NCBI GenBank assembly: GCA_949710005.1
Contig: OX453282.1
Span: forward strand, 3,897,501-3,961,500
Length of the DNA stretch: 64,000 nucleotides
Reading direction: 5' to 3'
DNA from: Ricordea florida
Lineage: Eukaryota; Cnidaria; Anthozoa; Corallimorpharia; Ricordeidae
Position numbers and translations under genes: made by a program. Numbering within the stretch: the first letter of the stretch is position 1; each line of letters begins with the position of its first letter. The notes under the pieces were generated by a model. The model did no database searches. It was not told where the DNA came from and saw only the letters and a list, made by a program, of their open reading frames with translations. Shown piece after piece: positions 54,378 to 64,000 of this stretch.

Positions 54378-55117
54378 TTATTCGTGTGTAATAGCTTCTA
54401 GCATTCCCTCTGTTTGTGTTATATGAATGAACTCGTCAAACTTGACATCTTTAAGCTTGCCATTCTCCAGTTCTTTAATTCCCTCTTCAATCTCTTGGGT
54501 GGTGAGTTGTCGTAACATTGACACCCAGTTGCCACGGACCATGTCATACCATTTGGCCTTTTTCACACTAAAGTTTAGCTGAACTTCGGAAAATGTCACC
54601 TCAAAGCCGGCTTCTTGTAGATAACGGTAATGGTGCTGCGATAACGACGAATAAGTAGTGAGAGATGTCGCTCGAGAAAATAGCGGGTAATCTGTGAACA
54701 ATTTACGCATCAAAGTAAGCACACAAACACCGCCAGGGTTTAATGACCTCTTTATACCCTTGTAGACTTCTAAGGGATAAGACAAATGATGACAAGATGC
54801 AATCAAAATCACTCTGTCGAAACGGCAGGACAAATCGGGATTTGCAAAGAATTCATTCGCGGTCATTTGCATTGGAAGCACACCTTTCCTTTTCTTGGCT
54901 TGTTCTTGCATTTCTGCACAAGGATCAATGCACCAGATAGGATTTCTTAGGTTTGCTGATAAAAAGAGTCGCTCTGCGATGTAACCTGTACCGCTGCCGA
55001 TATCAGCAACCACGTGGTGAGGTTGAAGGCTCAGCTTGGTCAACAGAAGATCGATTACGGCGTCGTTGCGTTCGCGATAGAAGTAGTCGTAATTGGAGGC
55101 GATATCTCCGTAATGAT
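54378..55117 (-). CDS. Host SAM-dependent methyltransferase, last exon
   Basis: About 246 codons with a splice acceptor at the 5' edge: TTTTTGTTGCAG ends at 55118, preceded by a T-rich tract. The exon encodes HYGDIASNYDYFYRERNDAV, then the class I methyltransferase fold: motif I VADIGSGTGYIAE, IDPCAEMQEQA for the acidic residue after strand 2, RVILIASCHHLSY for motif II and LNPGGVCVLTL for motif III. The substrate is unknown; it resembles Methyltransf_11/25 proteins. The upstream part of the open frame is intron. Earlier exons were not found. Confidence 0.75.
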
Positions 55118-55153
55118 CTGCAACAAAAAGCAAAATATATATGTGATAATTAA

Positions 55154-55393
55154 CAATTAGACCCGTAGCCCTTGAGAGCGAAGGGTCTAATTGTTTTAGT
55201 ATCACCCAACTAGTCGGACAGAAAAAGCAATAATAAAGTTAGCAAATGCAAGTTGAAGAAATATTTGTTTGGGAATAAAACAAAAGAAAGCGCCACGAAT
55301 TTCGCTACTCGGGGACTATTACTAATAGTCCTCTAGTAGTGTAGCCAATCAGATTGCGGCATTTGCATTAGTCCACTAGTTGGGTGATAATAA
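55154..55393. mobile_element. MITE in the methyltransferase intron
   Basis: ATCACCCAACTAGT near 55201 is mirrored by ACTAGTTGGGTGAT at 55376-55389. An additional palindrome (AATTAGACCC / GGGTCTAATT, 55155-55194) adjoins the left end. The interior has GTAGCCAATCAGATTGCGGC, a phrase shared with the repeat near 54272. Non-coding; exact ends and TSD are uncertain. Confidence 0.5.
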
Positions 55394-55399
55394 TAATTC

Positions 55400-56004
55400 A
55401 TATAACGACGAATACTCACACAGCATGTTCAATCCGAATATGAAACCGGATCGGATCAGTACCACAGGATAGTACTAAAAATAAGGTTTTCAAAGAATAG
55501 CCACATTGAATGGTTTGATCTTCAGATAACAAAGTTAGAACCATATTGTCTAGTAATTAAAACATTCAAACAGTACCACAGTGCAGTAGTGTTAAGTGGC
55601 TTTCCAAAGAATGGTCAAAATGTGTGGGAATTTCGTGTCGTCACGATCGGGATTTCCGAAAACCTCCCAACGACTTCCGAGGATTTTCGAAGAGTTACCG
55701 TAGACTTGCAAACGTTGCCGAAAATGTCCAAAGATATACCGACGACCTTTAAACATTTCAAAATGCAAACTGTGAACTTACAGTTACCACTCAAAGTCAA
55801 CATTTTAAGCGCCTATTCTGGAATATCTTTGGGAAAATTGAATGGAGGAGATTGAGCCAAAAGCCTTTGAGAGACATTTCTAGGCTTTATGTAATGTTTA
55901 TCACCTAGGAAAATTTGATCTGTTCGGATATCTTAGCTAAAAATTCAGAAGTGTTCGTAAACTTTAGTGAATGATGTCTTCATTTCATTGCTTGCTAAGC
56001 GGCA
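55400..56004. other. Non-coding host sequence
   Basis: Possible intron or 5' region of the methyltransferase gene. No supported gene. CCTTC at 56005-56009 is the left TSD copy of the BEL/Pao element. Confidence 0.4.
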
Positions 56005-56009
56005 CCTTC

Positions 56010-56289
56010 TTTCGGAAATGGGCCAGTAATCCACCGCAATATTCCGAACTTATTAAATTTCCCGTTTATTTCGCCGAATATTTCTCTCACAAACTCACTA
56101 CATAAAAACTGTGTAATCACTCTCCTCGTATCCCGCGTGCACTAAAAACAAGAACTCTTTATGATACGCGATACTATGATTGAAAGGTAAGGTCATCTTT
56201 CTCCATGGTGAGCCACCAAAGCTGTCATATGTCAATACTGACACTATCTTAATTGACTCAGGAATCTAATCACGGAATAATTCCCGTCA
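56010..56289 (-). repeat. BEL/Pao 3' LTR
   Basis: 280 bp; reads TGACGGGAATTATTCC at its start on the minus strand and ends CCGAAA. It pairs with 61691-61970. Confidence 0.95.
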
Positions 56290-56303
56290 CACTCCCCCTG
56301 TTT
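56290..56303 (-). other. BEL/Pao polypurine tract
   Basis: AAACAGGGGGAGTG lies immediately before the 3' LTR on the coding strand, the expected place for the plus-strand primer. Confidence 0.75.
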
Positions 56304-56441
56304 ACCTCCAAAGGAGATAAACACAAGAATTGTTCAGAGTTCAAAGTTCATACGAAACCGATATAACGAAACGAAAAACAACAACGATATTCACGATAGG
56401 GCAGAACATTGCCCTTTGTCTGTCACAGAGTTTCTAGCCTT

Positions 56442-59400
56442 CTACAGTTGGGATTCATTCTGCACTACGTCACGAATCCGTAGATTAGCAGCGACGGCGG
56501 CATCCCGGGTAGGCCTAAATTCTGGCGCCTCAATGCGCAGCTCGGTTGGTCCGCCTCTGTTTCCCGGTTGGTCACAGGACAGTTCCAATGGGTATAACTG
56601 TTGCACTGCCCGCTCTATATGCGAAGTGCCTGTGCGCAGCTTCGCTGCCCGTACAACATCATCGCGCCCCTTGATAAGCTCCACAACGATTCCGATCTTC
56701 CACTTTGCACGATTCTTTTCGTCCGAATTTATCAGCACGATCTCGCCAACACTTGGGGCGTGTGGTATCCCGGAATTCTTTTGGCTGTGACGTTCACGGA
56801 GACCCCTGACGTACTCCCCCGTCCATCGCTTCCAGACGGCCTCCTTGCATCTCCTGAGGTACCTCGCTCGCTTACGTAAATCCCTGTCTTCCAAGTGATG
56901 CGGTTCCAACTCGGGTAGTGCATTTGGCTGACCAAATAACAGGGAGTTGGGGGTCAAGATTGGCAGTTGTACATCGTCCTCTACGTAACTCAGAGGTCGG
57001 TTGTTGATGGCGACTTCTACGTCAAGTATGACCTCCTCCAACTCCGTCCAGGTCAGGAATCCGTTTCCAATAGTTTTATGCAGACTCCTCTTCACGAGAC
57101 CAACCATTCGCTCAAATTGTCCCCCCCACCAGGGTGCTCTGCTCAGGTTAAATTGCCACTTAATTCCCTTGCGGGAGAGGAATTCGTTGAGGCGCTCATC
57201 AGTCATCACTCTCCGGAGCCATTTAGCGGCCGCCACAAAGGTACCCCCGTTATCTGAGTAAATCTTCTCTGGCCGGCCACGTCGGGCGATAAATCGTTTC
57301 AGGCTTCGAAGGAACTCTTCGGTCTCTAGACTGGATAGCACCTCAAGATAAACACCTCTGGTCAGGCTGCAAGAGTAAAGCGTTATGTAGGCTTTCCCTT
57401 CTTGGTTTCTCTGCTTCCTGTATTTCAGCGGTCCGGCGAAGTCCACTCCTATGACCTGAAATGCATTTTTCCCTTCGGTGCGATCTCTTGGTAGCTGTCC
57501 CGGTGGCGGGGTGGCGAAGGCTGAGGTGTGGAAACGCGTGCAACCGTTACAAGCCTTAACAACCCTCTTTGCAAGGCGTCGCAACCTTGGGATCCAATAT
57601 TTGTCACGAATCTTTGCCATTGTGAGGCCCACTCCCCCGTGAAGTGTGGTTAGATGTGCTTCTGCAACCATCTTGTCTGCAAACGGGTGAGAATCGGGCA
57701 CATATATCGGGTAGTCTCCCTGGATCCGCCCTCGGCACACAAGCAACCCAGCTGCATTCTTCTGAAGGTTAAGTTGTAGACGATGGTCTTCGAACCACTC
57801 AGTTCCCTGTGAACTGTCCTGTACTCTCTTAAGCCACAAGAGTTGCTGTTTGTTGATCTCGTCTGTCGTGAGTGGTCCCTTGGATCTGCCGGCCTTGACG
57901 CTCCGCAGGTTGTGAATGAAACGTGCAATCCAAGCGCACACTCTCAGGGTTTTCCATAAGCTGAACTTAGCCAGCAGGTCATCTCTGATGTCTGTCTGAA
58001 CCTGCGCCACAGCGAATATTTCTCGTACCACCTTTGCTTCCGCCTGACTCTCTGCTGTGGCTGTTGTTTCAATGTCGGCTGGCCATCGCTCTCGATCTGG
58101 TAGCCATTCAGGCCCTCTCCACCATAACTCTTCGTTTTCGATGCTCCTGCTTCGACTTCCGAGGTCTGCTGGGTTGTCTTTAGTGCCCACATGACGCCAT
58201 TTCACTTCTTCATGCTGCTTGATCTTGTGGACTCGGTTGCTCACGAACTGTTTGTAACTCCCTCCTCCTTTAATCCAATGCAACGCTACACTGCTATCTA
58301 ACCAGCAGAACATCTCTCCAACCGGAAATCCCTCTAGTGCTTCTTTAACATTCATGATGAGGTTGCACGCCATGTGACCCGAGACCAACTCGAGGCGGGG
58401 AATGGTCAGGCCTTGCTTCGCCAGTCTGGCTTTGGCTGCTATTAACCCGACACTATTTCCGGATGGCTGCGATATGACGCCGTACACTGCAGCAGAAACG
58501 CCTTGTTTGCTCGCGTCGCCGAAACAATGCAGCACAATATCAGTGATCTCCTCACGATGTTGAGGTATGGCTCTGGGTGCGGAGACGCTCACAGGAAGCC
58601 GTGCCTCCCATCTCGTCCACTTGGTTGCCAGTTGACCTGGAAGTTGAGCATCCCATGCCGTTTTCAGCTCACACGCGTCTCGGTATAATAGTTTCCCGCC
58701 CAGCGTCATGGGTGCTACGAGTCCCAATGGGTCGTACACTCTCGCTATCTTCGCCAGTATCCCTCTCTTCGTTACTTGGGCACGGTCAGTTGGGAACTTA
58801 ACTTCTATAGTGTCTTGCTTCTTATTCCATGGGAGCCCGAGAATGGAGCCCCCTCCCTTTTGAGGAGCACCCAACTGATTCTTTGCGAACGTAGTGTCTC
58901 CGCTAAGCGACTCAAAAGGAGACTCCACTTCCGGTACATTTGAATGCCACTTGTGTAGCTTGAATGAAGCTTGACCTAACAAATTGGTGGCACCATCTTT
59001 AACTTCAAGGGCCGCTTGCACGGATGGTCCACCACTGATAAGGTCGTCTACATACAAACTCTTCTCTATTTGTCTCACCAGATCCGGGAGCTCAACACGG
59101 CAGGCTTCCAGGTGCTGCTTGATTACTCCCCCCAGAAGAAACGGCGATGGCGCCAAGCCAAATAGCGCTCTCGTAAACCGCAGTACCTCCACTCGCCTGG
59201 ACTCTAAGTCGGTAATCCAGTGGAATCGCATAGCATCTCTGTCTTCCTTGCGTATACGGACTTGCAAAAACGCTTGCTTTATGTCACCGGTTAAAGCTAC
59301 AGGGTGGAAACGTGCTCGAACCAACACTGCCCATAGCTTGTTCTGCAACGGAGGTCTCGCGTGAAGGCACTCGTTGAGCGATGGAGCCCTCTCTGAAGCT

Positions 59401-61613
59401 CGGGCTGAGGCATCATACACAATGCGGAGCTTGGTACTCTCCGCTGCCTCTCTCACTACAGCTTTGTGAGGGATGTAGAATTCCACTCCCACTGGTTGAC
59501 CTGATACTCGCTCCACTATCCCCTCTTCAAGCTGCTCTCGTATCACCTGGTCATAACGATCCAGGAGGTCAGACCGTTCCAGCTTCCGCAGTAACGAATC
59601 TAGCCTTCGAAGACTGCCTCCTTCGTTACTTGGGAGGGTTGGATGGTTGCCTTTCCACGGGAGCCCCGTTTGGTACCACCCCTCTGGGCTGCGCTGCAAT
59701 TGCTCCTTGAACTCGAGGTACACTTGTTCCTGATCTCCAAGAGGAGGATCTTGAAGCCCCAGTACATCGAGCTGACACAGCTTCTCGTAGTCTACCTGGG
59801 ATGTCTGCGTCAAAAGCATCCTAGAGAGGTCTGGTTCCTTCCCCGGGTGCATGATGGTCCAGCCAAACCTTGTCATCTCAGCCACTGGCTCTCCAGGGCT
59901 TCCGACACGTGGTGCTTGCTTTGTCTTGATCTGAGCAAACTCACTGGCTCCAAGGATTAGGTGTACGGGTAACAGTGCTTTCGTATCACTATCATCCATC
60001 TTCACTCCCTTCAGATGACTATAGCGCTCGAGAATGTCACTGTAGTTTGGGTTGTCAAGTTCCACCAATGTCGGTTTTTCCACACGTGTGACCTCTATTG
60101 TCAGCTGAAAATCTCCGTTGAGATTTGCCACACTCACACTTGTGATCTCCACCTCCCGAGTAGCGACTCCCAGCATCATTTCGATTCTTCGCACTTGTCG
60201 TTTTCCAGGTCTCGCACCAACACGGTCGAGCAGCGCTGCTGACGCATAAGAGCTCCCCGCCCCGGTGTCCAATAGTGCACGGCATCTCACTCCCTCCACA
60301 TCAACGATTACGACTGGGTACACGACGGCGCTATAACCAGAGCACGTAGCTGTCAACAGCTGGGTTGCCTTGTCACAAATAGATGTGTGGTGCCGCTGAC
60401 CACAATTTTTGCAGGTTGAGCGACTCTTGCAGTCAGCAGCCCGGTGTTTTCCAGCAACACAGTTGAAACAGAGGCGCTTGGAACTCAATAACCTCTTCCG
60501 CTCGTCCAGTGTGGCATATTTGGTGCAATCATTCTCTCTGTGCTCACTGTTGCCACAGTAGGCACACCCACGTACTCGTTCATGTGCGTGGAAGGACTTC
60601 GCGCGCGTGTGCGAATTCGGACTTTCGCTATCCTCCACCGGGTTAATTTCTCTCCATTGCTTTAAGGCTTGAACCAGTTGTACAAAATCCCACTCTTGCC
60701 AGCCACTTTGACCACGCACTAGATCTGCCTTTATCCCCTTCAACTTCTCCAATACCGATCTTACATTTCCTGTCACGTCACGCAATTTCCCGAGAGTTTC
60801 CAAGCTCTGCACGTTATATAACAGCTTCTTGTAAAACTCGTCCACTCTCTTCGGATTAGAACTTGCGATCACTGGCAATCCCATAATATTGTTGATATAG
60901 GCGTTGACGATCTCTGACTCTTTTCCATACTCTGATTGTAGGATATTCTTCGCGCGCTGATAACCTTCGCTCGAGAATGGTAGCCCGTCGATTTCCGCCC
61001 GCACTTTCGGGTCGACTAGCTCTTTCAGATAAGCAAACTTGGTAACGGACGCTATATCTGCCGAGTCGACTTCTGCGCAGAACTTGTTCCAGAAAGACAA
61101 CCAACCTTCGTAAGTCCCGTTGAACTTAGTTATGGTCAACTTGGGTAGTTTCGCTGTGTCTCCCTTAGAATCTGGTTTCTTGCCTTTGTTTACATCTGCC
61201 ATCTTCTTGTCATATTCTAATTTGAGCTCGAGTCGCGCGCGTTCGAACTCCAATTGCTCCTTCCTTTGTTGATGTAATGCAGCTTCTTCGACCTCTTTGC
61301 CGGCTTTGCTGGCCTCCCTTCTGATGTCGTTCAGACGTTTCCCACCCCGCACAACGCCTTCATCGACGCTTGCGAGTTTCATTTCAACTTCACTACTCCA
61401 CGTGGTGACCTCTTGTAGCGTGTCTCCTTTGGAGATTTTCGCTTGTTCCACCTGAATCTTCAGGTCATCCACTTCCTTAGACAGCTTTCTAAGGGCATCT
61501 AGATGTCTGTCGATCGTCTCGACGTTTCCTCCCGCTAGGATTCCTTTGGTTTTAGCTTCGGTTAGCTCCAACAGTTTGACTTTGGTATCGATCTCCTTAA
61601 TGAGTGCTTCCAT
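56442..61613 (-). CDS. BEL/Pao gag-pol polyprotein
   Basis: 1723 residues, one uninterrupted frame. Gag: coiled coil (1-160), then LPKLTITKFNGTYEGWLSFW (DUF1759-like capsid), and three CCHC-type fingers (CAYCGNSEHRENDC, CFNCVAGKHRAADC, CKNCGQRHHTSIC). Aspartic protease: LLDTGAGSSY (~450). Reverse transcriptase: LRIVYDASAR, LTGDIKQAFL and YVDD (~850). RNase H: CFGDASKQG (~1036) and WLDSSVALHW. Integrase: HH-CC zinc region (HLTTLHGGVGL, CNGCTRF), then D in VIGVDFAG (~1391), D in YSDNGGTF (~1454) and E in GGQFERM (~1497), and a BEL-type C-terminal domain (ILTPNSLLFG). Everything needed appears intact. Confidence 0.95.
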   Translation of the reverse strand: MEALIKEIDTKVKLLELTEAKTKGILAGGNVETIDRHLDALRKLSKEVDDLKIQVEQAKISKGDTLQEVTTWSSEVEMKLASVDEGVVRGGKRLNDIRREASKAGKEVEEAALHQQRKEQLEFERARLELKLEYDKKMADVNKGKKPDSKGDTAKLPKLTITKFNGTYEGWLSFWNKFCAEVDSADIASVTKFAYLKELVDPKVRAEIDGLPFSSEGYQRAKNILQSEYGKESEIVNAYINNIMGLPVIASSNPKRVDEFYKKLLYNVQSLETLGKLRDVTGNVRSVLEKLKGIKADLVRGQSGWQEWDFVQLVQALKQWREINPVEDSESPNSHTRAKSFHAHERVRGCAYCGNSEHRENDCTKYATLDERKRLLSSKRLCFNCVAGKHRAADCKSRSTCKNCGQRHHTSICDKATQLLTATCSGYSAVVYPVVIVDVEGVRCRALLDTGAGSSYASAALLDRVGARPGKRQVRRIEMMLGVATREVEITSVSVANLNGDFQLTIEVTRVEKPTLVELDNPNYSDILERYSHLKGVKMDDSDTKALLPVHLILGASEFAQIKTKQAPRVGSPGEPVAEMTRFGWTIMHPGKEPDLSRMLLTQTSQVDYEKLCQLDVLGLQDPPLGDQEQVYLEFKEQLQRSPEGWYQTGLPWKGNHPTLPSNEGGSLRRLDSLLRKLERSDLLDRYDQVIREQLEEGIVERVSGQPVGVEFYIPHKAVVREAAESTKLRIVYDASARASERAPSLNECLHARPPLQNKLWAVLVRARFHPVALTGDIKQAFLQVRIRKEDRDAMRFHWITDLESRRVEVLRFTRALFGLAPSPFLLGGVIKQHLEACRVELPDLVRQIEKSLYVDDLISGGPSVQAALEVKDGATNLLGQASFKLHKWHSNVPEVESPFESLSGDTTFAKNQLGAPQKGGGSILGLPWNKKQDTIEVKFPTDRAQVTKRGILAKIARVYDPLGLVAPMTLGGKLLYRDACELKTAWDAQLPGQLATKWTRWEARLPVSVSAPRAIPQHREEITDIVLHCFGDASKQGVSAAVYGVISQPSGNSVGLIAAKARLAKQGLTIPRLELVSGHMACNLIMNVKEALEGFPVGEMFCWLDSSVALHWIKGGGSYKQFVSNRVHKIKQHEEVKWRHVGTKDNPADLGSRSRSIENEELWWRGPEWLPDRERWPADIETTATAESQAEAKVVREIFAVAQVQTDIRDDLLAKFSLWKTLRVCAWIARFIHNLRSVKAGRSKGPLTTDEINKQQLLWLKRVQDSSQGTEWFEDHRLQLNLQKNAAGLLVCRGRIQGDYPIYVPDSHPFADKMVAEAHLTTLHGGVGLTMAKIRDKYWIPRLRRLAKRVVKACNGCTRFHTSAFATPPPGQLPRDRTEGKNAFQVIGVDFAGPLKYRKQRNQEGKAYITLYSCSLTRGVYLEVLSSLETEEFLRSLKRFIARRGRPEKIYSDNGGTFVAAAKWLRRVMTDERLNEFLSRKGIKWQFNLSRAPWWGGQFERMVGLVKRSLHKTIGNGFLTWTELEEVILDVEVAINNRPLSYVEDDVQLPILTPNSLLFGQPNALPELEPHHLEDRDLRKRARYLRRCKEAVWKRWTGEYVRGLRERHSQKNSGIPHAPSVGEIVLINSDEKNRAKWKIGIVVELIKGRDDVVRAAKLRTGTSHIERAVQQLYPLELSCDQPGNRGGPTELRIEAPEFRPTRDAAVAANLRIRDVVQNESQL

Positions 61614-61669
61614 TGTTGTTTCGTAACTCCCGAATGTCTGTTGCCGGTTCTTCGATTAATTTAACCTGT

Positions 61670-61687
61670 GTCCCGTCGGAGGTGCCA
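61670..61687 (-). other. BEL/Pao primer-binding site
   Basis: TGGCACCTCCGACGGGAC starts three bases after the 5' LTR on the coding strand and begins with the usual TGG complementary to a tRNA 3' CCA. The tRNA was not identified. Confidence 0.65.
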
Positions 61688-61690
61688 CTG

Positions 61691-61970
61691 TTTCGGAAAT
61701 GGGCCAGTAATCCACCGCAATATTCCGAACTTATTAAATTTCCCGTTTATTTCGCCGAATATTTCTCTCACAAACTCACTACATAAAAACTGTGTAATCA
61801 CTCTCCTCGTATCCCGCGTGCACTAAAAACAAGAACTCTTTATGATACGCGATACTATGATTGAAAGGTAAGGTCATCTTTCTCCATGGTGAGCCACCAA
61901 AGCTGTCATATGTCAATACTGACACTATCTTAATTGACTTAGGAATCTAATCACGGAATAATTCCCGTCA
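61691..61970 (-). repeat. BEL/Pao 5' LTR
   Basis: 280 bp, upstream of the gag start at 61613 by a 77-bp leader. Confidence 0.95.
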
Positions 61971-62135
61971 CCTTCTAGAAACTTCCCAACGAACCATTTG
62001 ATCATCCGAAATTACTAGGTGACCTTTACAAGTGCCAAAACTTGCAAAAAGATCCTTTCCGAAAACGTAAGGGACTACTTTTCCCTTGATAATATAAATT
62101 GTTCAGTTTGCCACACGATGTGGTCACTGGATGTT

Positions 62136-62177
62136 GATCGCGACGTTTCGACCGCCTACGGCTAGTGTGTTCTTCAG
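62136..62177 (-). ncRNA. Candidate hammerhead-ribozyme-like motif in the Penelope-like element
   Basis: On the minus strand CTGAAGA is followed by a stretch with GCC-GTA-GGC and then GAAAC, the same order as at 5152-5193. Stem II pairing is weaker here. Known Penelope-like elements carry hammerhead ribozymes; this copy may be degenerate. Confidence 0.3.
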
Positions 62178-62178
62178 T

Positions 62179-62665
62179 TCAGGCGATGAGGTCAGCTGAT
62201 TCCGGCTCACCAGTGTATAGTTGCGTGGTCTGCTCTGATTGGTGCATTTCGAACCTGTTATTGTTCCTCCTTGCTGTGTCTTCCTCAGGGGTCAACTGGC
62301 TTGCCGCATGTCGGTTGTTGTGTTTCTTGATCGTCGGCATCCACGCTTCTGGAATTTCGATTCCGTTGTCCCTATCGATGTTATTAGGGTGCAGTCTTAT
62401 GTGAATTGTCTCTTTCACCTTCCTCGTATACCAGTGGTTATCACGATCAATAAACTTGACTTCGTTCCATACCGGCTTGTGTCCGGTTTCATTGGCGTGT
62501 TCTGAAACGGCGGAGTTTTGAGTTCGAGCGAGGCGGATGTCTCTGTCGTGTTCTTTTATTCTTTCTTGCATAGGTCGTCCCGTTTCTCCGATATAGACTT
62601 TTCCGCATTGGCATGGTATTTTGTAGACTACGCCGTCTTGCTTGCCGTCCTGTTGTAGTCCATGG
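62179..62665 (-). pseudogene. Penelope-like element GIY-YIG endonuclease fragment
   Basis: The frame runs from the truncation point through VVYKIPCQCGKVYIGETGRP (GIY-YIG motif, CQCG of the preceding Cys pair), RIKEHDRDIRLART, SEHANETGH (His of the fold) and WYTRKVKETIHIR (catalytic Glu) to a stop at 62179. The annotated ATG at 62571 is internal. The reverse transcriptase part is missing, so this is a dead copy. Confidence 0.78.
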
Positions 62666-62689
62666 ACTGCCCCTCTACTTTTCCCTTGT

Positions 62690-63595
62690 TGCCAAACTTT
62701 TAGGTGATGTGTTAGAGAGTGTGGTCACGGTCTGGTGGTCTAACACGAACTGGTATTCCCTCGATGAAAGTGGATAGAGCTACTGGTATTATATAAGCTA
62801 TAAGCCCTGAAATGTTTCACGGGTGATCTAACTGCATATCTACTCTGTAAAGAGTCTAATCTTCGGTCAGAAAGCGATCTTCAGCCGGCACATTGGAACC
62901 ATATGAAAATTCGTAATTGGTTGCACTCGAAGTGCTTTGTTATATGTGTGACAACGTCTGAAAAGAAACTTTCTTATATGCTATATCTAGCTGGATTAAA
63001 GCTTTTTGACTGCTGCGTGGCAAGACTAGAGATTACCTTGAACGGTAGCAGAACTCATCGCCATGGTCTAGTTCAAATTTCACAGTCAAAGGCCTACCTC
63101 CAGCATCAGTTTCGATAAACGTGATATTTTAAAACATTGCATAGCAATTTGCATATGTATTAAGGGGGGGAGACGGGCAAGGGGTGGTGAGGGACGGGTG
63201 GGAGTGTACGTTTGTAAAATAGATTAAAAACGAGAATGCTCGTTGCATTGCTAATTTGTGCAAATCACGGGTTTTGGTTTATTCTTTTGATGCCCAGGAT
63301 GGGATTTTCGAGGGCTGTCAATGAGGATGTACGTTATAACCGCAGAATAAAAGCTCAGCGGAGAGTTTAATATGAATAAAACATGCATCTATCGCTATAT
63401 AAAGCCTTTATTTTGTGTCCACCCTACATAGCTTAGCCTAACGGTGCTGTGTACGTATCATCGAAAAATTAGTTGCTAGGCTTATAAATGCCGTGTTTCA
63501 GTGATCGTGAGTTTTCTCTAATAAGAACTTGTTTATACAGTCACGTACGTTTTCTGGTAAAAGTGTCTGTTTTAGTTTTTATATCGATAAAACGT
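62690..63595. other. Non-coding host sequence
   Basis: No supported gene. It contains a G-rich stretch near 63160-63210. Confidence 0.4.
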
Positions 63596-63604
63596 GTGAT
63601 GATG

Positions 63605-63637
<33 letters not shown>

Positions 63638-63667
63638 GTAATAATGATGATGATGATGATAATAATG

Positions 63668-63719
<52 letters not shown>

Positions 63720-63722
63720 CAA
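63596..63722. repeat. (TAA)n/(GAT)n microsatellite
   Basis: Long trinucleotide array mixing AAT and GAT units; it explains the poly-Ile and poly-Asn frames read here. Confidence 0.9.
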
Positions 63723-63987
63723 TCAAAGACCCTGGCCCAGCGGTAACAAATTTCAGGCCGATAACATGCCTTCCGCTGATGTGGAAACTCTTAACAGCGA
63801 TATTGAGCGAGGAACTCTACGGCCATCTAGAGAAAAAGAGCCTGTTACCAGACGAACAGAAGGGCTGCTGGCAAACCTCCAGGGGTACCAAGGATCAGTT
63901 ACTTATTGATAAAATGATTATACGTAACTGCAAGAGAAGATTAACGGGGTTAGGGATGGCCTGGATCGACTTCAAATTAACAAATTG
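63723..63987 (+). pseudogene. LINE reverse transcriptase fragment
   Basis: Encodes [20 protein letters not shown], then [33 protein letters not shown] and GMAWIDFK, reverse transcriptase motifs as in R2/NeSL-like or related non-LTR elements. It begins directly after the microsatellite and the frame ends at TTN* within the motif that normally continues KKAYD, so it is degenerate here. Confidence 0.7.
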
Positions 63988-64000
63988 ACGTCAGTTTTTT

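Larger units (their letters stand above)
56010..61970 (-). mobile_element. Full-length BEL/Pao LTR retrotransposon
   Basis: 5,961 bp with two 280-bp LTRs that differ at one base as read (GACTCAGG versus GACTTAGG) and a perfect 5-bp TSD, CCTTC (56005-56009, 61971-61975). One long open frame covers gag-pol. Primer-binding site and polypurine tract are in place. Intact structure and matching LTRs point to a recent insertion. Confidence 0.95.
62089..62674 (-). mobile_element. 5'-truncated Penelope-like element
   Basis: A 586-bp insertion flanked by a 14-bp direct repeat, CTACTTTTCCCTTG (62075-62088 and 62675-62688), as expected for target-primed insertion. It contains the GIY-YIG end of the element's protein and a 3' region with a hammerhead-like motif. 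Confidence 0.75.

Noticed and set aside
63541..63726. Poly-Ile/poly-Asn proteins
   Set aside because: They are translations of a trinucleotide microsatellite.
1..64000. tRNA or rRNA genes
   Set aside because: No convincing tRNA cloverleaf or rRNA sequence was recognised by eye; a covariance search was not possible.

Overview
This is animal nuclear DNA, most likely from a cnidarian. That is inferred from the mix of repeats (Polinton/adintovirus-like elements, BEL/Pao, a Penelope-like element, PHD-finger LINE fragments, many MITEs) and from an intron acceptor in a host methyltransferase gene; no marker fixes the species. Little host coding sequence is visible: a transmembrane reading frame near 1.6-2.0 kb and a methyltransferase exon at 54.4-55.1 kb.

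The core is a nest of integrated virus-like DNA elements of the Polinton/Maverick (adintovirus-like) type. Each has inverted terminal repeats (TIRs) and a 5-bp target-site duplication (TSD). Element D (6119-53077, TSD AGGGT) is old and gutted, with ~1.5-kb TIRs and a broken capsid gene. Element C (8569-51126, TSD ATTGC) sits inside D's capsid gene. Element A (10426-24109, TSD TGAGA) and element B (25044-40277, TSD ACCTC) each sit inside a different gene of C. The reading frames of both interrupted C genes close across the insertions once one TSD copy is discounted, so C was intact when it was hit.

A, B and C share one plan. At one end a large family-B DNA polymerase gene meets, tail to tail, an integrase gene (DD35E). 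A ~33-38-bp gap separates the integrase from the divergent capsid gene. After capsid come a packaging ATPase and a row of small, mostly membrane or coiled-coil proteins, a candidate minor capsid protein and a ~515-residue membrane-anchored protein. At the other end an inward-pointing gene encodes a small protein of repeated Cys/His units. Polymerase and integrase would copy and insert the element; capsid, ATPase and membrane proteins suggest a particle-forming lifestyle. No maturation protease was recognised. A short motif, TTTAAAGATTTCTTACTGAT or shorter forms, stands before most genes and is the best candidate for a shared promoter.

Two points stand out. In A and C the TIR runs into the first codons of both terminal genes, so the polymerase and the Cys/His protein share one N-terminal SAP-like domain. 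Element B has the same capsid, ATPase and integrase families but a clearly different polymerase with an OTU-like region, which points to a module swap.

The flanks hold LINE fragments, two copies of a Harbinger-like MITE, a full-length young BEL/Pao retrotransposon (56010-61970, TSD CCTTC, LTRs differing at one base as read), a 5'-truncated Penelope-like insertion (62089-62674), two hammerhead-like motifs, microsatellites and a LINE reverse transcriptase fragment at the right edge.
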